Source: an uncultured Clostridia bacterium (GTDB lineage Bacteria; Bacillota; Clostridia; Oscillospirales; Ruminococcaceae). Taken from it: a stretch of DNA of 64,000 nt. The notes below the pieces were generated by a model. It saw only the letters and a program-made list of their open reading frames with translations, ran no database searches and was not told the DNA's origin. The first letter of the stretch is position 1; each line of letters opens with the position of its first letter. Made by a program: the position numbers and the translations under genes. Of the stretch, positions 7,163 to 14,547 are shown one piece after another. The DNA is taken from positions 1-64,000 of the forward strand of contig CANQRG010000005.1 of NCBI GenBank assembly GCA_947626165.1, in the 5' to 3' direction.

Positions 7163-7363
7163 ATGGTAAACGCAAATATGCTTAAGGGATTTATAGCGAC
7201 TAATGGGCTTACAATAGAAAAAATGGCAAGAGATATTGGAATTAATCTAGCTACGTTTTACAAGAAAATCAATGGTCAAAGCGATTTTTATTGCCACGAA
7301 ATAGCTGATATATGCCGTATTCTTCATATTAAAGATCCTATACCTATTTTTTTTGCTGATTAA
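7163..7363 (+). CDS. Cro-like HTH regulator
   Basis: 66 residues forming a single helix-turn-helix domain (LTIEKMARDIGINLATFYKK, then recognition of a short operator expected). ATG 7163 follows GAGGAGG. It is the first gene from the early promoter, divergent from the CI-like gene, which is the standard place for Cro. Its stop codon directly abuts the third operator. Confidence 0.8.
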   Translation: MVNANMLKGFIATNGLTIEKMARDIGINLATFYKKINGQSDFYCHEIADICRILHIKDPIPIFFAD

Positions 7364-7379
7364 CTTACGTAAACGCAAG
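7364..7379. promoter_or_regulatory. repressor operator O3 after the Cro-like gene
   Basis: CTTACGTAAACGCAAG, the most symmetric of the set, begins at the base after the Cro-like stop. The match to O2 extends over 18 of 19 bases with flanks. It may block elongation or complete a DNA loop with O1/O2. Confidence 0.65.
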
Positions 7380-7412
7380 AAATTAAAAAACAGAAAGAGC
7401 AGGGGGTGAAGA

Positions 7413-7529
7413 ATTATAACCACAATTCTTTCAACTATTATCTTTTTTGTCCTTTTCAGTATCGCAGAACGGAAATACAAGAAAACAAAAAAGCAGGGGG
7501 GAGAGATAAAGAGTGAAAAAAGTCTTTAA
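7413..7529 (+). CDS. possible 38-residue membrane peptide with a non-ATG start
   Basis: After AGGGGGTGAAGA a frame starting with ATT/ATA gives one hydrophobic helix (ILSTIIFFVLFSIAERKYKK) and a basic tail. A GTG frame (7406-7516) overlaps it and would give a polar 36-residue peptide ending in a GTGA overlap with the next gene. I cannot decide between them; the hydrophobic one looks more protein-like. Confidence 0.3.
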   Translation: MITTILSTIIFFVLFSIAERKYKKTKKQGGEIKSEKSL

Positions 7530-7611
7530 AGTAAAACATTCATATTTTATATCTGATATTGCTTTGGTTATTTCAATAATAACTCTAATCATTGCAATTT
7601 TTTCAAAATAA
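7513..7611 (+). CDS. 32-residue single-pass membrane peptide
   Basis: GTG 7513 follows AGGGGGGAGAG. The peptide has a basic N-terminus (VKKVFKVKHSYF) and one transmembrane helix to its end (ALVISIITLIIAIFSK). Its stop abuts the stop of the convergent gene at 7612. Role unknown. Confidence 0.45.
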   Translation: MKKVFKVKHSYFISDIALVISIITLIIAIFSK

Positions 7612-7911
7612 TTATTTCAAAATTGTCACAATTAAAGCTATTAACGATATAACAATAGCAGTCCAAGAACGTATAGAGATGTTTCTTTTATTAAGACGTT
7701 CTTCACGGTATTGCTCAAAGGCGAGTTTGCCGGCATTAGTAATGACAATCTCGGGCGAGTATACACAGCTTCCATTACGTTGAATTTCTACTGATTGATG
7801 TTTTATAAGTTCTTTTTGAATTAAAATTTCTGAGGTTTCATTATAAATTATTAAATTTTTATGAGTGTAAAATCGTTTCAAAAGTTTATATTCATCTTTA
7901 GTAATGTTCAT
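7612..7911 (-). CDS. small tail-anchored protein, leftward within the early region
   Basis: 99 residues. The start at 7911 (MNITKDEYKLLKRF) follows AAGGAG; an upstream in-frame Met has no such site. The N-terminal 70 residues resemble a compact winged-helix or small wHTH fold (VYSPEIVITNAGKLAFEQYR ends it). The last 19 residues are a membrane anchor (TAIVISLIALIVTILK). It reads against the surrounding early genes, so it probably has its own promoter in the lysogen. It may be a signalling or exclusion factor; unproven. Confidence 0.6.
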   Translation of the reverse strand: MNITKDEYKLLKRFYTHKNLIIYNETSEILIQKELIKHQSVEIQRNGSCVYSPEIVITNAGKLAFEQYREERLNKRNISIRSWTAIVISLIALIVTILK

Positions 7912-7996
7912 TTTATTTCTCCTTTTCACATTAGTATACAAATTATACTACGAAAAGGCATAAATTACAACAAAAAAGAGCAGGGGAGGTGAGACC

Positions 7997-8239
7997 ATGC
8001 CAAAAGTAGCATTAACTCAAGTAGACAAGTTTGCCGATATGTTGGAAAGCAATTTACGACTTGTTAAAGGTGCTAAGACAGACAAGAAGATGGCTGAAAT
8101 AATGGGTGTGAAAACTACTACAGCGAACAACAGGGTACATAATCCGTTACAAATGCGGTTAGAGGAGTTGTTTTATCTATGTAGTAAAAGCCACGTAGAC
8201 ATCGGCGAATTTGTCTCAAAGAAACTAGAAATAGGATAA
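7997..8239 (+). CDS. small HTH protein of the early region
   Basis: 80 residues; KTDKKMAEIMGVKTTTANNR looks like a helix-turn-helix. ATG 7997 follows GGGGAGGTGA. It resembles the small regulators that often follow Cro in Gram-positive phages. Its DNA target is unknown. Confidence 0.6.
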   Translation: MPKVALTQVDKFADMLESNLRLVKGAKTDKKMAEIMGVKTTTANNRVHNPLQMRLEELFYLCSKSHVDIGEFVSKKLEIG

Positions 8240-8251
8240 GGAGTTGAAAAA

Positions 8252-8455
8252 ATGCAAACAATTACAGCAATCGCGATGGTAGGTTTAGTCATATTAATAG
8301 GCTACAGCATAATAATGACCTTGTGGGTATTTTTCCAAAAGACACTAATACGCTGGGCAGATTATTTCGCAATACCTATCAAGGAGCAGGAGCTAAGACC
8401 TCTGCTTGAGGGCGAGGAGAAAGAAAAGAGCATAGAAGTAAAAGAATGGAGGTAG
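8252..8455 (+). CDS. small membrane protein, early region
   Basis: 67 residues with one N-terminal transmembrane helix (about 3-29) and a charged C-terminus. ATG 8252 follows AAGGAG. Not recognised; it lies four bases before the next gene, so the two are co-transcribed. Confidence 0.55.
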   Translation: MQTITAIAMVGLVILIGYSIIMTLWVFFQKTLIRWADYFAIPIKEQELRPLLEGEEKEKSIEVKEWR

Positions 8456-8459
8456 AGGA

Positions 8460-8657
8460 ATGATCTGTTGCGATGTTCTTGATAAAAAATCAAATGATTA
8501 TCAACAAAAAAGATTACTTGATGCCTTTAATAGACTTACACCTATACAACAAGGTGAAATAATCGGCAGAGCATATTTTTTGGCTGAACAGAATTTTTTG
8601 TCTGCAAAAAGGGCGCATATAACTGTATTTAGTAATGGGAGGAATAAAAATGATTAA
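8460..8657 (+). CDS. small phage protein resembling the tail of XRE regulators
   Basis: 65 residues. The segment RLTPIQQGEIIGRAYFLAEQ matches, from memory, a motif found after the HTH domain in phage-encoded XRE proteins, but no HTH is present here. It overlaps the next gene by eight bases, suggesting coupling. Function unknown. Confidence 0.5.
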   Translation: MICCDVLDKKSNDYQQKRLLDAFNRLTPIQQGEIIGRAYFLAEQNFLSAKRAHITVFSNGRNKND

Positions 8658-9078
8658 ACAAACTGTAATGGAAACAAAAGAAAAAGAGCCTGCACCTCAA
8701 GAAGCGGTAACAAGCTCAAATAATAATACTTCTGTTAATAATGATAATACAAAATCACAAATTTGTCAAGAGGAAACTATTGATTATAAGGATAAATATC
8801 ATAAATGTGCAAGTTTGCTTTTGGACATAGATGTGAATATTAAAAAAGCAGATCAATTATTATACAACTTATGGAATGATTTTGCTATGTATGACATAGA
8901 TGAATCTCAATTTCATGGAGCTGCTTGCCTTTCAAATATGTCTGAAACAGATACAAATAATAGAAAGGCTGCACAACGATTATTATTAGAATATGATAGG
9001 TTGTTCACTTTTATAAACATTGCTCTTGACTATACATACGAAATTAAAAAGTCATTAGAAGACATCGGTGAATTATAA
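8650..9078 (+). CDS. hypothetical early phage protein
   Basis: 142 residues starting MIKQTVME; ATG 8650 follows GGGAGG, better placed than the frame opening at 8635. Residues 1-50 are Glu/Asn/Ser-rich and probably disordered. The rest is helical with Asp/Leu-rich heptads (ASLLLDIDVNIKKADQLLYN). No known motif is seen. It comes directly before the replication genes. Confidence 0.6.
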   Translation: MIKQTVMETKEKEPAPQEAVTSSNNNTSVNNDNTKSQICQEETIDYKDKYHKCASLLLDIDVNIKKADQLLYNLWNDFAMYDIDESQFHGAACLSNMSETDTNNRKAAQRLLLEYDRLFTFINIALDYTYEIKKSLEDIGEL

Positions 9079-9110
9079 AATTTGAGAATTGAGAGGTAAA
9101 AAGAAAAACA

Positions 9111-9851
9111 ATGGAAAGCAACAAGAATTATTATGCTGTAATTCCTGCAACGGTAAGATATGATAAAAATCTTACGACAATGGCAAAAGTTTTGTATGGA
9201 GAGATAACTGCTCTATGCAATGAAAAAGGCTACTGTTGGGCGAGTAATTCATATTTTGCAGAATTGTATCAAGTTAGTAAACAGACAGTAATAAATTGGA
9301 TTAATTCACTTATCAAAGGTGGGTACATAAAAACTTCAATACAATATGAAGGTGGTACAAAAATTGTAAAGCAAAGAAAAATTTTCATCTGTGGTATTCA
9401 GATTAAACCAATAAATGATAATTGTACCACTCCTAGTGAAAAAAATTTGACTACCCCTAGTCAAAAAAATTTGAATACCCCTAGTGAAAAAAATTTGACC
9501 TATAATAATACAGATATTAATAATACAGTTAATAATAAAAAAGAAAATATAAAAAGAAAAGTTTTTGATTATTCTGATAATGAACAATTGAGACAAGTAA
9601 TATTTAAGTTTATTGATTTCAGAAAAAACATAAAAAATCCAATGAGTGAATATGCAATTACATTGTTATTGAACAAACTCGATAGACTCACAGAATCTGA
9701 AGAAACAAAAATAGAAATCTTAAATCAATCAATTCTCAACGGTTGGAAGTCAGTTTATCCACTGAAAGAGGAGGTAAATAAAAATGCAGGTAATATCAGA
9801 GATGATAAACAATCTGAGGATAACAACGAATGGAACGGTACAGTCCTATAG
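9111..9851 (+). CDS. phage replication initiator (DnaD/replisome-organiser type)
   Basis: 246 residues. Residues 1-90 are a winged-helix domain (KVLYGEITALCNEKGYCWAS, then SKQTVINWINSLIKGGYI) typical of phage replisome organisers. A middle region carries three eight-residue repeats of the TPSEKNLT type, encoded by the iterons at 9429-9500. A C-terminal helical domain follows. The gene precedes and overlaps a DnaC-like loader by 68 bases, the usual initiator-loader pair. It should bind the iterons, melt the AT-rich stretch beside them and recruit the helicase loader. Confidence 0.8.
   Translation: MESNKNYYAVIPATVRYDKNLTTMAKVLYGEITALCNEKGYCWASNSYFAELYQVSKQTVINWINSLIKGGYIKTSIQYEGGTKIVKQRKIFICGIQIKPINDNCTTPSEKNLTTPSQKNLNTPSEKNLTYNNTDINNTVNNKKENIKRKVFDYSDNEQLRQVIFKFIDFRKNIKNPMSEYAITLLLNKLDRLTESEETKIEILNQSILNGWKSVYPLKEEVNKNAGNIRDDKQSEDNNEWNGTVL
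9429..9500 (+). repeat. three 24-bp iterons, candidate prophage replication origin
   Basis: Three consecutive 24-base units (9429-9452, 9453-9476, 9477-9500) share the core CCTAGTSAAAAAAATTTGA and differ at only a few positions. A strongly AT-rich tract follows (about 9501-9570). The arrangement inside the initiator gene mirrors the lambda O-gene origin. Confidence 0.75.
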
Positions 9852-10593
9852 TCCTAAGGATCATGAACAACGTAGAGTTGATCAGTATAATAAGACAAAA
9901 GGCGGATTGGAAGGCTATGATTGTCCTAAATGTAATAATCGAGGTAATTTTGCCCGTTTGTATGAAGATAATGGATATTACGAAATGGTTATGCGTCCAT
10001 GCCGTTGTATGAAGATACGCAAAAGTTTATGGGCAATAGAAAAAAGCGGTTTAAGCAGTGTAATGAAAAAGCTGACATTTGACAGTTTTGAAACCTCTAC
10101 TACTTGGCAGGAGTACATAAAGAATAAAGCAATAGCTTTTGTAAAAGACAATACAGATAAATGGTTTTATATAGGCGGTCAGGTTGGCAGTGGTAAAACA
10201 CATATCTGTACGGCTATTACAATATCCTTGTTTAAACAAGGCAAAGATGGTCTTTATATGCTATGGAAAGACAAAACGGCGGAGCTTAAAGGATTAATGA
10301 ATACTGAGGGTTACGATAAACAAATCAGCGAATTAAAGAAAGCAGAAGTTTTATACATAGACGATTTTCTGAAAACTCCAAACAAAAAGCCACCTTCAAG
10401 TGCAGATATTAATATTGCTTTTGAAATACTGAACTACCGATATATTAACAAGTTAATCACTGTTATATCATCAGAATGGGCATTATCAGATGTAATTGTA
10501 TTTGATGAAGCGACAGGCTCACGCATTAAAGAGCTTACAGGAGAATACCTGCTAACCATATCCAAAAACAGTAAGAAAAACTACAGGCATTAA
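9784..10593 (+). CDS. DnaC-like helicase loader ATPase
   Basis: 269 residues. An N-terminal zinc-binding region has CPKC near 42-45 and CRC near 68-70. The AAA+ domain follows, with Walker A GGQVGSGKTH near 129-138 and Walker B VLYIDDF near 190-196. ATG 9784 follows GAGGAGG and overlaps the initiator gene. The protein should load the host replicative helicase at the prophage origin. It seems intact. Confidence 0.88.
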   Translation: MQVISEMINNLRITTNGTVQSYSPKDHEQRRVDQYNKTKGGLEGYDCPKCNNRGNFARLYEDNGYYEMVMRPCRCMKIRKSLWAIEKSGLSSVMKKLTFDSFETSTTWQEYIKNKAIAFVKDNTDKWFYIGGQVGSGKTHICTAITISLFKQGKDGLYMLWKDKTAELKGLMNTEGYDKQISELKKAEVLYIDDFLKTPNKKPPSSADINIAFEILNYRYINKLITVISSEWALSDVIVFDEATGSRIKELTGEYLLTISKNSKKNYRH

Positions 10594-10611
10594 AAGCGAG
10601 GGTAAGATAAA

Positions 10612-10701
10612 TTGACAAACGAACAGCAAGACAGAAATGGTAATTGCTATAAAACTGATGAATGTTTGTTGGCTGTAAAAGACGAACTATTGCGGAGGTG
10701 A
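10612..10701 (+). CDS. 29-residue early peptide
   Basis: TTG 10612 after GCGAGGGTAAG opens a short polar frame ending six bases before the next gene. Two Cys are present. It is supported only by spacing and ribosome site. Confidence 0.35.
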   Translation: MTNEQQDRNGNCYKTDECLLAVKDELLRR

Positions 10702-10707
10702 ATTGAA

Positions 10708-11019
10708 ATGAGACTTGTTGATGCGGATAGACTGTTGTCAAAATTAAAAAAATTTCACAATATGATTAATCCTCGTTTAATTGGAGGAAAAGCAGTACGC
10801 GAGCTAATTTTAAATATCATAAATTACTTTGAAGATGAGAAATCTCAAATTGACCCTGAAAGCCTTAGACCCAAAGCACGGTGGTTAAAAATATCGGTTC
10901 CATTTAATACAGGTAATGAGTGTAGTAATTGCGGATGGGGTTACAGTGATAGCAAAGGATTTCCAGATTTTAAATTCTGCCCCAACTGCGGTGCAAAAAT
11001 GGATCTGGAGGTGAGATAA
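10708..11019 (+). CDS. zinc-ribbon phage protein
   Basis: 103 residues. The N-terminus (MRLVDADRLLSKLKKF) is a common opening of small phage proteins. The C-terminal ribbon has CSNCGWGY near 71-78 and FCPNCGAKM near 91-99, giving a four-Cys zinc site. ATG 10708 follows GGAGGTGAA. It is directly followed by the next start. Role unknown. Confidence 0.7.
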   Translation: MRLVDADRLLSKLKKFHNMINPRLIGGKAVRELILNIINYFEDEKSQIDPESLRPKARWLKISVPFNTGNECSNCGWGYSDSKGFPDFKFCPNCGAKMDLEVR

Positions 11020-11166
11020 ATGAAAAAACTTTCAGAATACTCAACGAGAGAACTTGTTGAAGAATTAGAAAAAAGAGAGGGCGTTGACAAAAAAATAGCA
11101 GAACCATATAAGGATTGTGAGGTATCCGTTAATGGTCCTGCCGTAATTCTCATAGTAACTGACTAA
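11020..11166 (+). CDS. 48-residue phage protein
   Basis: ATG 11020 comes immediately after the TAA of the zinc-ribbon gene, with GGAGGTGAG as ribosome site. The sequence opens KKLSEYSTRELVEELEKREG, an amphipathic helix frequent in small phage proteins, and ends in a hydrophobic strand. Function unknown. Confidence 0.6.
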   Translation: MKKLSEYSTRELVEELEKREGVDKKIAEPYKDCEVSVNGPAVILIVTD

Positions 11167-11203
11167 AAAAACGGTGCAAAAATGGATTTGGAGGGAAAAT
11201 AAT

Positions 11204-11662
11204 ATGTTAATTGTAATTTTCGTTATAGGTTTATTAATTCTTGGAGTTGGAATTTTTATATATTTAAAACAAGGCGATGAGGCAATTTATTGTTCACTTA
11301 ATACTATTGGTATCATTATTTCTTCTCTTGCAATTATTGTTGGAATAGCTGTCAGCACGGAATATGTACCAATAATAACTATTGACGACAAAATCGAAAT
11401 ATACAAAAATGAAAACTTTAAAATTGAACAACAAATTTCCGTAATTGTTGACAACTATATGGAACACGAATCTGAAACATTTAAAAATGTCAAAGATAAA
11501 GATGCAATTTCTTTGATTAGTATGTTCCCAGAGTTAAAATCAGATAAGCTGGTTGCTAAGCAGATTAATATTTATGTTAAAAATAATAAAAAGATAAAAG
11601 CTCTTGAATGTGAAAAGCTACGTTATCGAATATATGCTTGGTGGCTTTTCTTTGGTCACTAA
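11204..11662 (+). CDS. two-helix membrane protein
   Basis: 152 residues; ATG 11204 follows GGAGGG. Two transmembrane helices (about 2-21 and 32-51) precede a soluble domain of about 100 residues with no motif that I recognise. Its leader (11170-11196) repeats the last codons of the zinc-ribbon gene almost exactly, so it seems to have arrived by insertion next to a duplicated end. Confidence 0.6.
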   Translation: MLIVIFVIGLLILGVGIFIYLKQGDEAIYCSLNTIGIIISSLAIIVGIAVSTEYVPIITIDDKIEIYKNENFKIEQQISVIVDNYMEHESETFKNVKDKDAISLISMFPELKSDKLVAKQINIYVKNNKKIKALECEKLRYRIYAWWLFFGH

Positions 11663-11682
11663 GGTATTAGGAGGTGTTCTAA

Positions 11683-11745
11683 ATGTTCCAAGCGTTTATT
11701 GAAGTTTTAAAGGCTTTAGAGAATGAGAAAGAGGAAGGAGATTAG
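11683..11745 (+). CDS. 20-residue phage peptide
   Basis: ATG 11683 follows AGGAGGTG and the TAG sits two bases before the next ATG. It encodes an acidic amphipathic helix. It could simply couple translation of its neighbour. Confidence 0.4.
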   Translation: MFQAFIEVLKALENEKEEGD

Positions 11746-11747
11746 TT

Positions 11748-11945
11748 ATGGATACTTTTGATTTATTGGTCGTCTTTAAGGACGGCTCGGAGGTAGTTGT
11801 TAAGAATATAACAAATTATGAGCTTCATGCTGATATGGGCACAGTACGATTTGAAGTTATGAAGAATAGTTTTTGTCAGTTCTTTAACTGGGACGAAATA
11901 AGATATTTCGGTCGCTTGTCTGACTTGAGACAGCAGGAAATTTAA
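11748..11945 (+). CDS. small phage protein of unknown function
   Basis: 65 residues rich in beta strands (FDLLVVFKDGSEVVVKNITN, then VRFEVM), suggesting a compact barrel. ATG 11748 follows AAGGAG. It lies in the tightly packed early operon. No family recognised. Confidence 0.6.
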   Translation: MDTFDLLVVFKDGSEVVVKNITNYELHADMGTVRFEVMKNSFCQFFNWDEIRYFGRLSDLRQQEI

Positions 11946-11964
11946 TTAGGAGAAGGGAGAAACT

Positions 11965-12372
11965 ATGACGATAGCTGAGCTTAAGCAGTATAGAAATATA
12001 TGCGCGGAATTAGCAGAGGTAAGGTCGGAATTAAAAGAGCTTCAAACGGTGGACGCTGTTCAAACAGCTTCTAAGTTTCCGTATAGCAAGCATACAGTGC
12101 CTGTGACAGGGCTTCCGCCTAGCAATGATGTTAAATCACTGCAGGATTATGAGTTGTCTCTAAGCATTCAAAAGCAGAAAATTGAGAATTATGTAAACAG
12201 CATAGAAGATAAAGAGATCAGAACAATAATCAGCTTGAGGTACATAAGAGGCAAGAAAAGAATGTCTTGGCAGGCTATTGCGATGAAGCTCGGCTATCAG
12301 TCAGAACATACACCGAAAAATAAATTAAAAAAATTTTTCAAAATTGCGGATTTTGCGGATTTTAAGTGTTAA
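11965..12372 (+). CDS. ArpU/DUF1492-like late transcription regulator
   Basis: 135 residues. A coiled-coil N-terminus (IAELKQYRNICAELAEVRSE) is followed by a sigma-region-4-like HTH (IISLRYIRGKKRMSWQAIAM). This architecture and the position at the end of the early genes, before terminase, match regulators that turn on late genes in Gram-positive phages. ATG 11965 follows GGAGAAGGG. A late-promoter target was not found. Confidence 0.75.
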   Translation: MTIAELKQYRNICAELAEVRSELKELQTVDAVQTASKFPYSKHTVPVTGLPPSNDVKSLQDYELSLSIQKQKIENYVNSIEDKEIRTIISLRYIRGKKRMSWQAIAMKLGYQSEHTPKNKLKKFFKIADFADFKC

Positions 12373-12436
12373 AATTTAAAATGAGGAAAGTGTAACTCTA
12401 GAGGTTTCACCTCAAATTCATAAGGAGTTGATTATT

Positions 12437-12739
12437 ATGCAAAAAACAAAATACAGAAAGAAACCAGTAATTATTGAGGCGTTTCAATATGATGGTGATT
12501 TAAAAGATACCAACGGTAATTATTATGTGCCAGAATGGGCTGTAAAGGCTTATGAAGATGGAACATTGTTCTATGGTGCAGAGGATTCACAGTCTCCGCC
12601 ATGCGAATTGCTTGTAAAAACATTAGAAGGTCATATGTTGGCTTCGGTCGGTGATTATATTATTCAAGGCGTTAATGGAGAACTTTATCCTTGTAAACCT
12701 GATATTTTTGAAAAAACTTATGAGCCTGTAGAAGATTGA
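12437..12739 (+). CDS. phage protein of the PGDYG-like type
   Basis: 100 residues. The C-terminal half (SVGDYIIQGVNGELYPCKPD) is the conserved signature of a widespread small phage family with unknown role. ATG 12437 lies nine bases after AAGGAG; a TTG nine bases upstream would touch the ribosome site. Confidence 0.7.
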   Translation: MQKTKYRKKPVIIEAFQYDGDLKDTNGNYYVPEWAVKAYEDGTLFYGAEDSQSPPCELLVKTLEGHMLASVGDYIIQGVNGELYPCKPDIFEKTYEPVED

Positions 12740-12809
12740 TATTTTGTGTCTATGGGTTAGCGGTTTATCCCTACTATTAGCTAAAAAACCGTCATATTGT
12801 TTCCTTGTC

Positions 12810-12838
12810 CACCGTCTGAGTTACGCTCGGGCGGTGGT
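12810..12838 (+). terminator. hairpin separating early genes from the accessory cassette
   Basis: CCACCG pairs with CGGTGG around a 17-base loop that pairs partly itself. The downstream U run is poor. The region 12740-12924 otherwise holds only the promoter at 12861. Confidence 0.4.
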
Positions 12839-12860
12839 AATATTGTTACCAATTTGTAAC

Positions 12861-12889
12861 TTGAATTATTATCATTTTTGGTATAAAAT
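12861..12889 (+). promoter_or_regulatory. own promoter of the accessory cassette
   Basis: TTGAAT, 17 bases, TAAAAT, about 35 bases before the TTG start at 12925. Confidence 0.55.
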
Positions 12890-12924
12890 AAAGTGTGTTT
12901 ACGTATATTATGGATGTGATTTAA

Positions 12925-13380
12925 TTGAAAGACGATATTAGTTCATATACAGGCCTAAAAAAGATTATATATGTTGTAAGAAGATATTTTTGGGTATGGT
13001 TCATTGCTATAATAACTTTATCAATAGTATTAATGTTTGCTGGTAGCTTAGTATTTGATAAGAAAATAGAATTGTCAATAATAAACAGTTGGGTAGGAGT
13101 TATTTTAGGATTAGTTGCACTTGTTGCTACGGTTTTTTCTTTAGGATTGAGCTTTTATAATTTTGATAAGCAAAATGAATTAAACAAACAGAGCGAAGAA
13201 CTACTTAACAAAATTCTAACTGTTACCACAGAAACTAAAGACACATTAGTAAATTATACAAGCGAAAATTCTTTAATCAAAACAAAAACTCAAAAAAATA
13301 GCAATGTGAAAAAAAAAGAAATCGAATTAGATTCGATGTCTAAAGCTTTAGAACAATTATCTAAAATTCTTAATGGATAA
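12925..13380 (+). CDS. two-helix membrane protein, accessory cassette gene 1
   Basis: 151 residues; TTG 12925 lies shortly after GGATGTGA. Two transmembrane helices (about 20-45 and 55-78) are followed by a coiled-coil or helical cytoplasmic tail (NELNKQSEELLNKILTVTTE). It has its own promoter and stops 11 bases before the next gene. Not recognised. Membrane plus soluble partner, placed before terminase and outside the core gene order, suggests a gene pair carried for lysogen benefit. Confidence 0.6.
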   Translation: MKDDISSYTGLKKIIYVVRRYFWVWFIAIITLSIVLMFAGSLVFDKKIELSIINSWVGVILGLVALVATVFSLGLSFYNFDKQNELNKQSEELLNKILTVTTETKDTLVNYTSENSLIKTKTQKNSNVKKKEIELDSMSKALEQLSKILNG

Positions 13381-13391
13381 GGGAGAGAAAA

Positions 13392-13892
13392 ATGGCATTG
13401 GTTGAAAGAATTAATATTATTCCTGTTTTGGCCGCAGAAATATCAAATGATGGTTCACAGATTTCTAATATGTTTGAAAAAGTAGCTTTTATTAAAGGTA
13501 CAGAAGGTAAATTCTATATTGATTTTTTAATAAGTGCACTGATACTTAAAAAATATTTAATAAAGTATATACTTGTAAGAAAAAACGAAGACAAATATGA
13601 GGCACTTTCATTTGATAGTTTTATTATTCCTCCTTCTGATGAATATATAAAACAACATAACGGATCAGCACAAAAAAATGAACCACAATGGTCATTTAGT
13701 AATAAAAATATTATATCAGGTCATACAATAATAGAAATGAAATATGATACATTAAATAAAAGTGGAGAATACGGTATATTGGCATTTGGTAAAGAAATTG
13801 AAAAGGATGATAGTGATGATGCTATTAAGATAAATGAAATGGAATTGCTATGTGAAAAGCATTTTGAAGTTGTGATTTTAGGTGATGATTAA
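13392..13892 (+). CDS. soluble protein, accessory cassette gene 2
   Basis: 166 residues; ATG 13392 follows GGGAGAG. A mixed alpha/beta protein (LVERINIIPVLAAEISNDGS at the start, ISGHTIIEMKYD and GEYGILAFGKEI later) with an acidic C-terminus. I do not recognise the family. It is co-transcribed with the membrane protein at 12925 and is AT-rich like it. Confidence 0.6.
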   Translation: MALVERINIIPVLAAEISNDGSQISNMFEKVAFIKGTEGKFYIDFLISALILKKYLIKYILVRKNEDKYEALSFDSFIIPPSDEYIKQHNGSAQKNEPQWSFSNKNIISGHTIIEMKYDTLNKSGEYGILAFGKEIEKDDSDDAIKINEMELLCEKHFEVVILGDD

Positions 13893-13934
13893 CAATTTAC
13901 CTCCAGGCACATATTGTTGTTAGAGGTGAAAATT

Positions 13935-14048
13935 ATGGACAAAGAAAAGGCTACTATAGATGGCAAGTCTAACAAGAAAAACATTAATCAGAATCAAAGA
14001 CATAATTCTAAGAAGGAAGCATTAGGACCTAACATAAAAAGAAAATAG
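13935..14048 (+). CDS. 37-residue basic phage peptide
   Basis: ATG 13935 follows AGAGGTGAA. The peptide is Lys/Asn-rich and ends KKEALGPNIKRK. It is followed at once by a terminator. Function unknown. Confidence 0.45.
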   Translation: MDKEKATIDGKSNKKNINQNQRHNSKKEALGPNIKRK

Positions 14049-14052
14049 TTAT

Positions 14053-14080
14053 AAGCTCTGCTCTGCAGGGCTTTTCTTAT
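14053..14080 (+). terminator. terminator ending the early/accessory transcript
   Basis: AGCTCTGC pairs with GCAGGGCT across a TCT loop (one G-U) and is followed by TTTCTTAT. Confidence 0.7.
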
Positions 14081-14098
14081 ACCCCAAATTAAGTAATT

Positions 14099-14127
14099 AA
14101 GACATCTCGCATGAGATGTCTTTTTAT
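14099..14127 (+). terminator. second terminator before terminase
   Basis: AAGACATCTC pairs perfectly with GAGATGTCTT across GCAT and is followed by TTTTATT. Two terminators in a row isolate the late genes from early transcription. Confidence 0.8.
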
Positions 14128-14151
14128 TGTACAGAAAGGAGCAGCATTACC

Positions 14152-14547
14152 GTGAGCAAAAAACTGAATATAAGACAGCGTAAGTTTGCCGAGTTTTATT
14201 TTGCAAGCGGAAACACTGTTCAGAGCGCAATAAAAGCAGGGTATTCTAAAAATTATGCAAATGCAAACGCTTGCAAATTGTTAGAAAATGTGAGAGTTGC
14301 AGAGTACATAAAAGAGCTTATAGAAAAAGCACAAGACGATCGAATACTTACAGCAAAGGACCGTCAGGCAATGCTTTCTGATATTGCTAAAAATGAGGGG
14401 CTTTTAACTGCCGACCGTATTCGTGCGATTGATACGCTAAATAAAATGACAGGCGAGTATACTATGAAGGTCGATACTACAGTCAAAACCTCAAGTAAGC
14501 TCGATGATGTGTTTAAGCAAATAGGCGGTGAGGGGCTTGACGAATAG
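14152..14547 (+). CDS. terminase small subunit
   Basis: 131 residues. The N-terminal helix-turn-helix of the terminase-2 family is clear (LNIRQRKFAEFYFASGNTVQ, then AIKAGYSKNYANANACKLL). GTG 14152 is the start because GAAAGGAG precedes it; the frame opens further up without one. It should recognise phage DNA for packaging. It overlaps the large subunit by 20 bases. Confidence 0.9.
   Translation: MSKKLNIRQRKFAEFYFASGNTVQSAIKAGYSKNYANANACKLLENVRVAEYIKELIEKAQDDRILTAKDRQAMLSDIAKNEGLLTADRIRAIDTLNKMTGEYTMKVDTTVKTSSKLDDVFKQIGGEGLDE

Noticed and set aside
9429-9500. Repeats as a CRISPR array
   Set aside because: Units are directly adjacent without spacers and are in frame within a protein; no cas genes.
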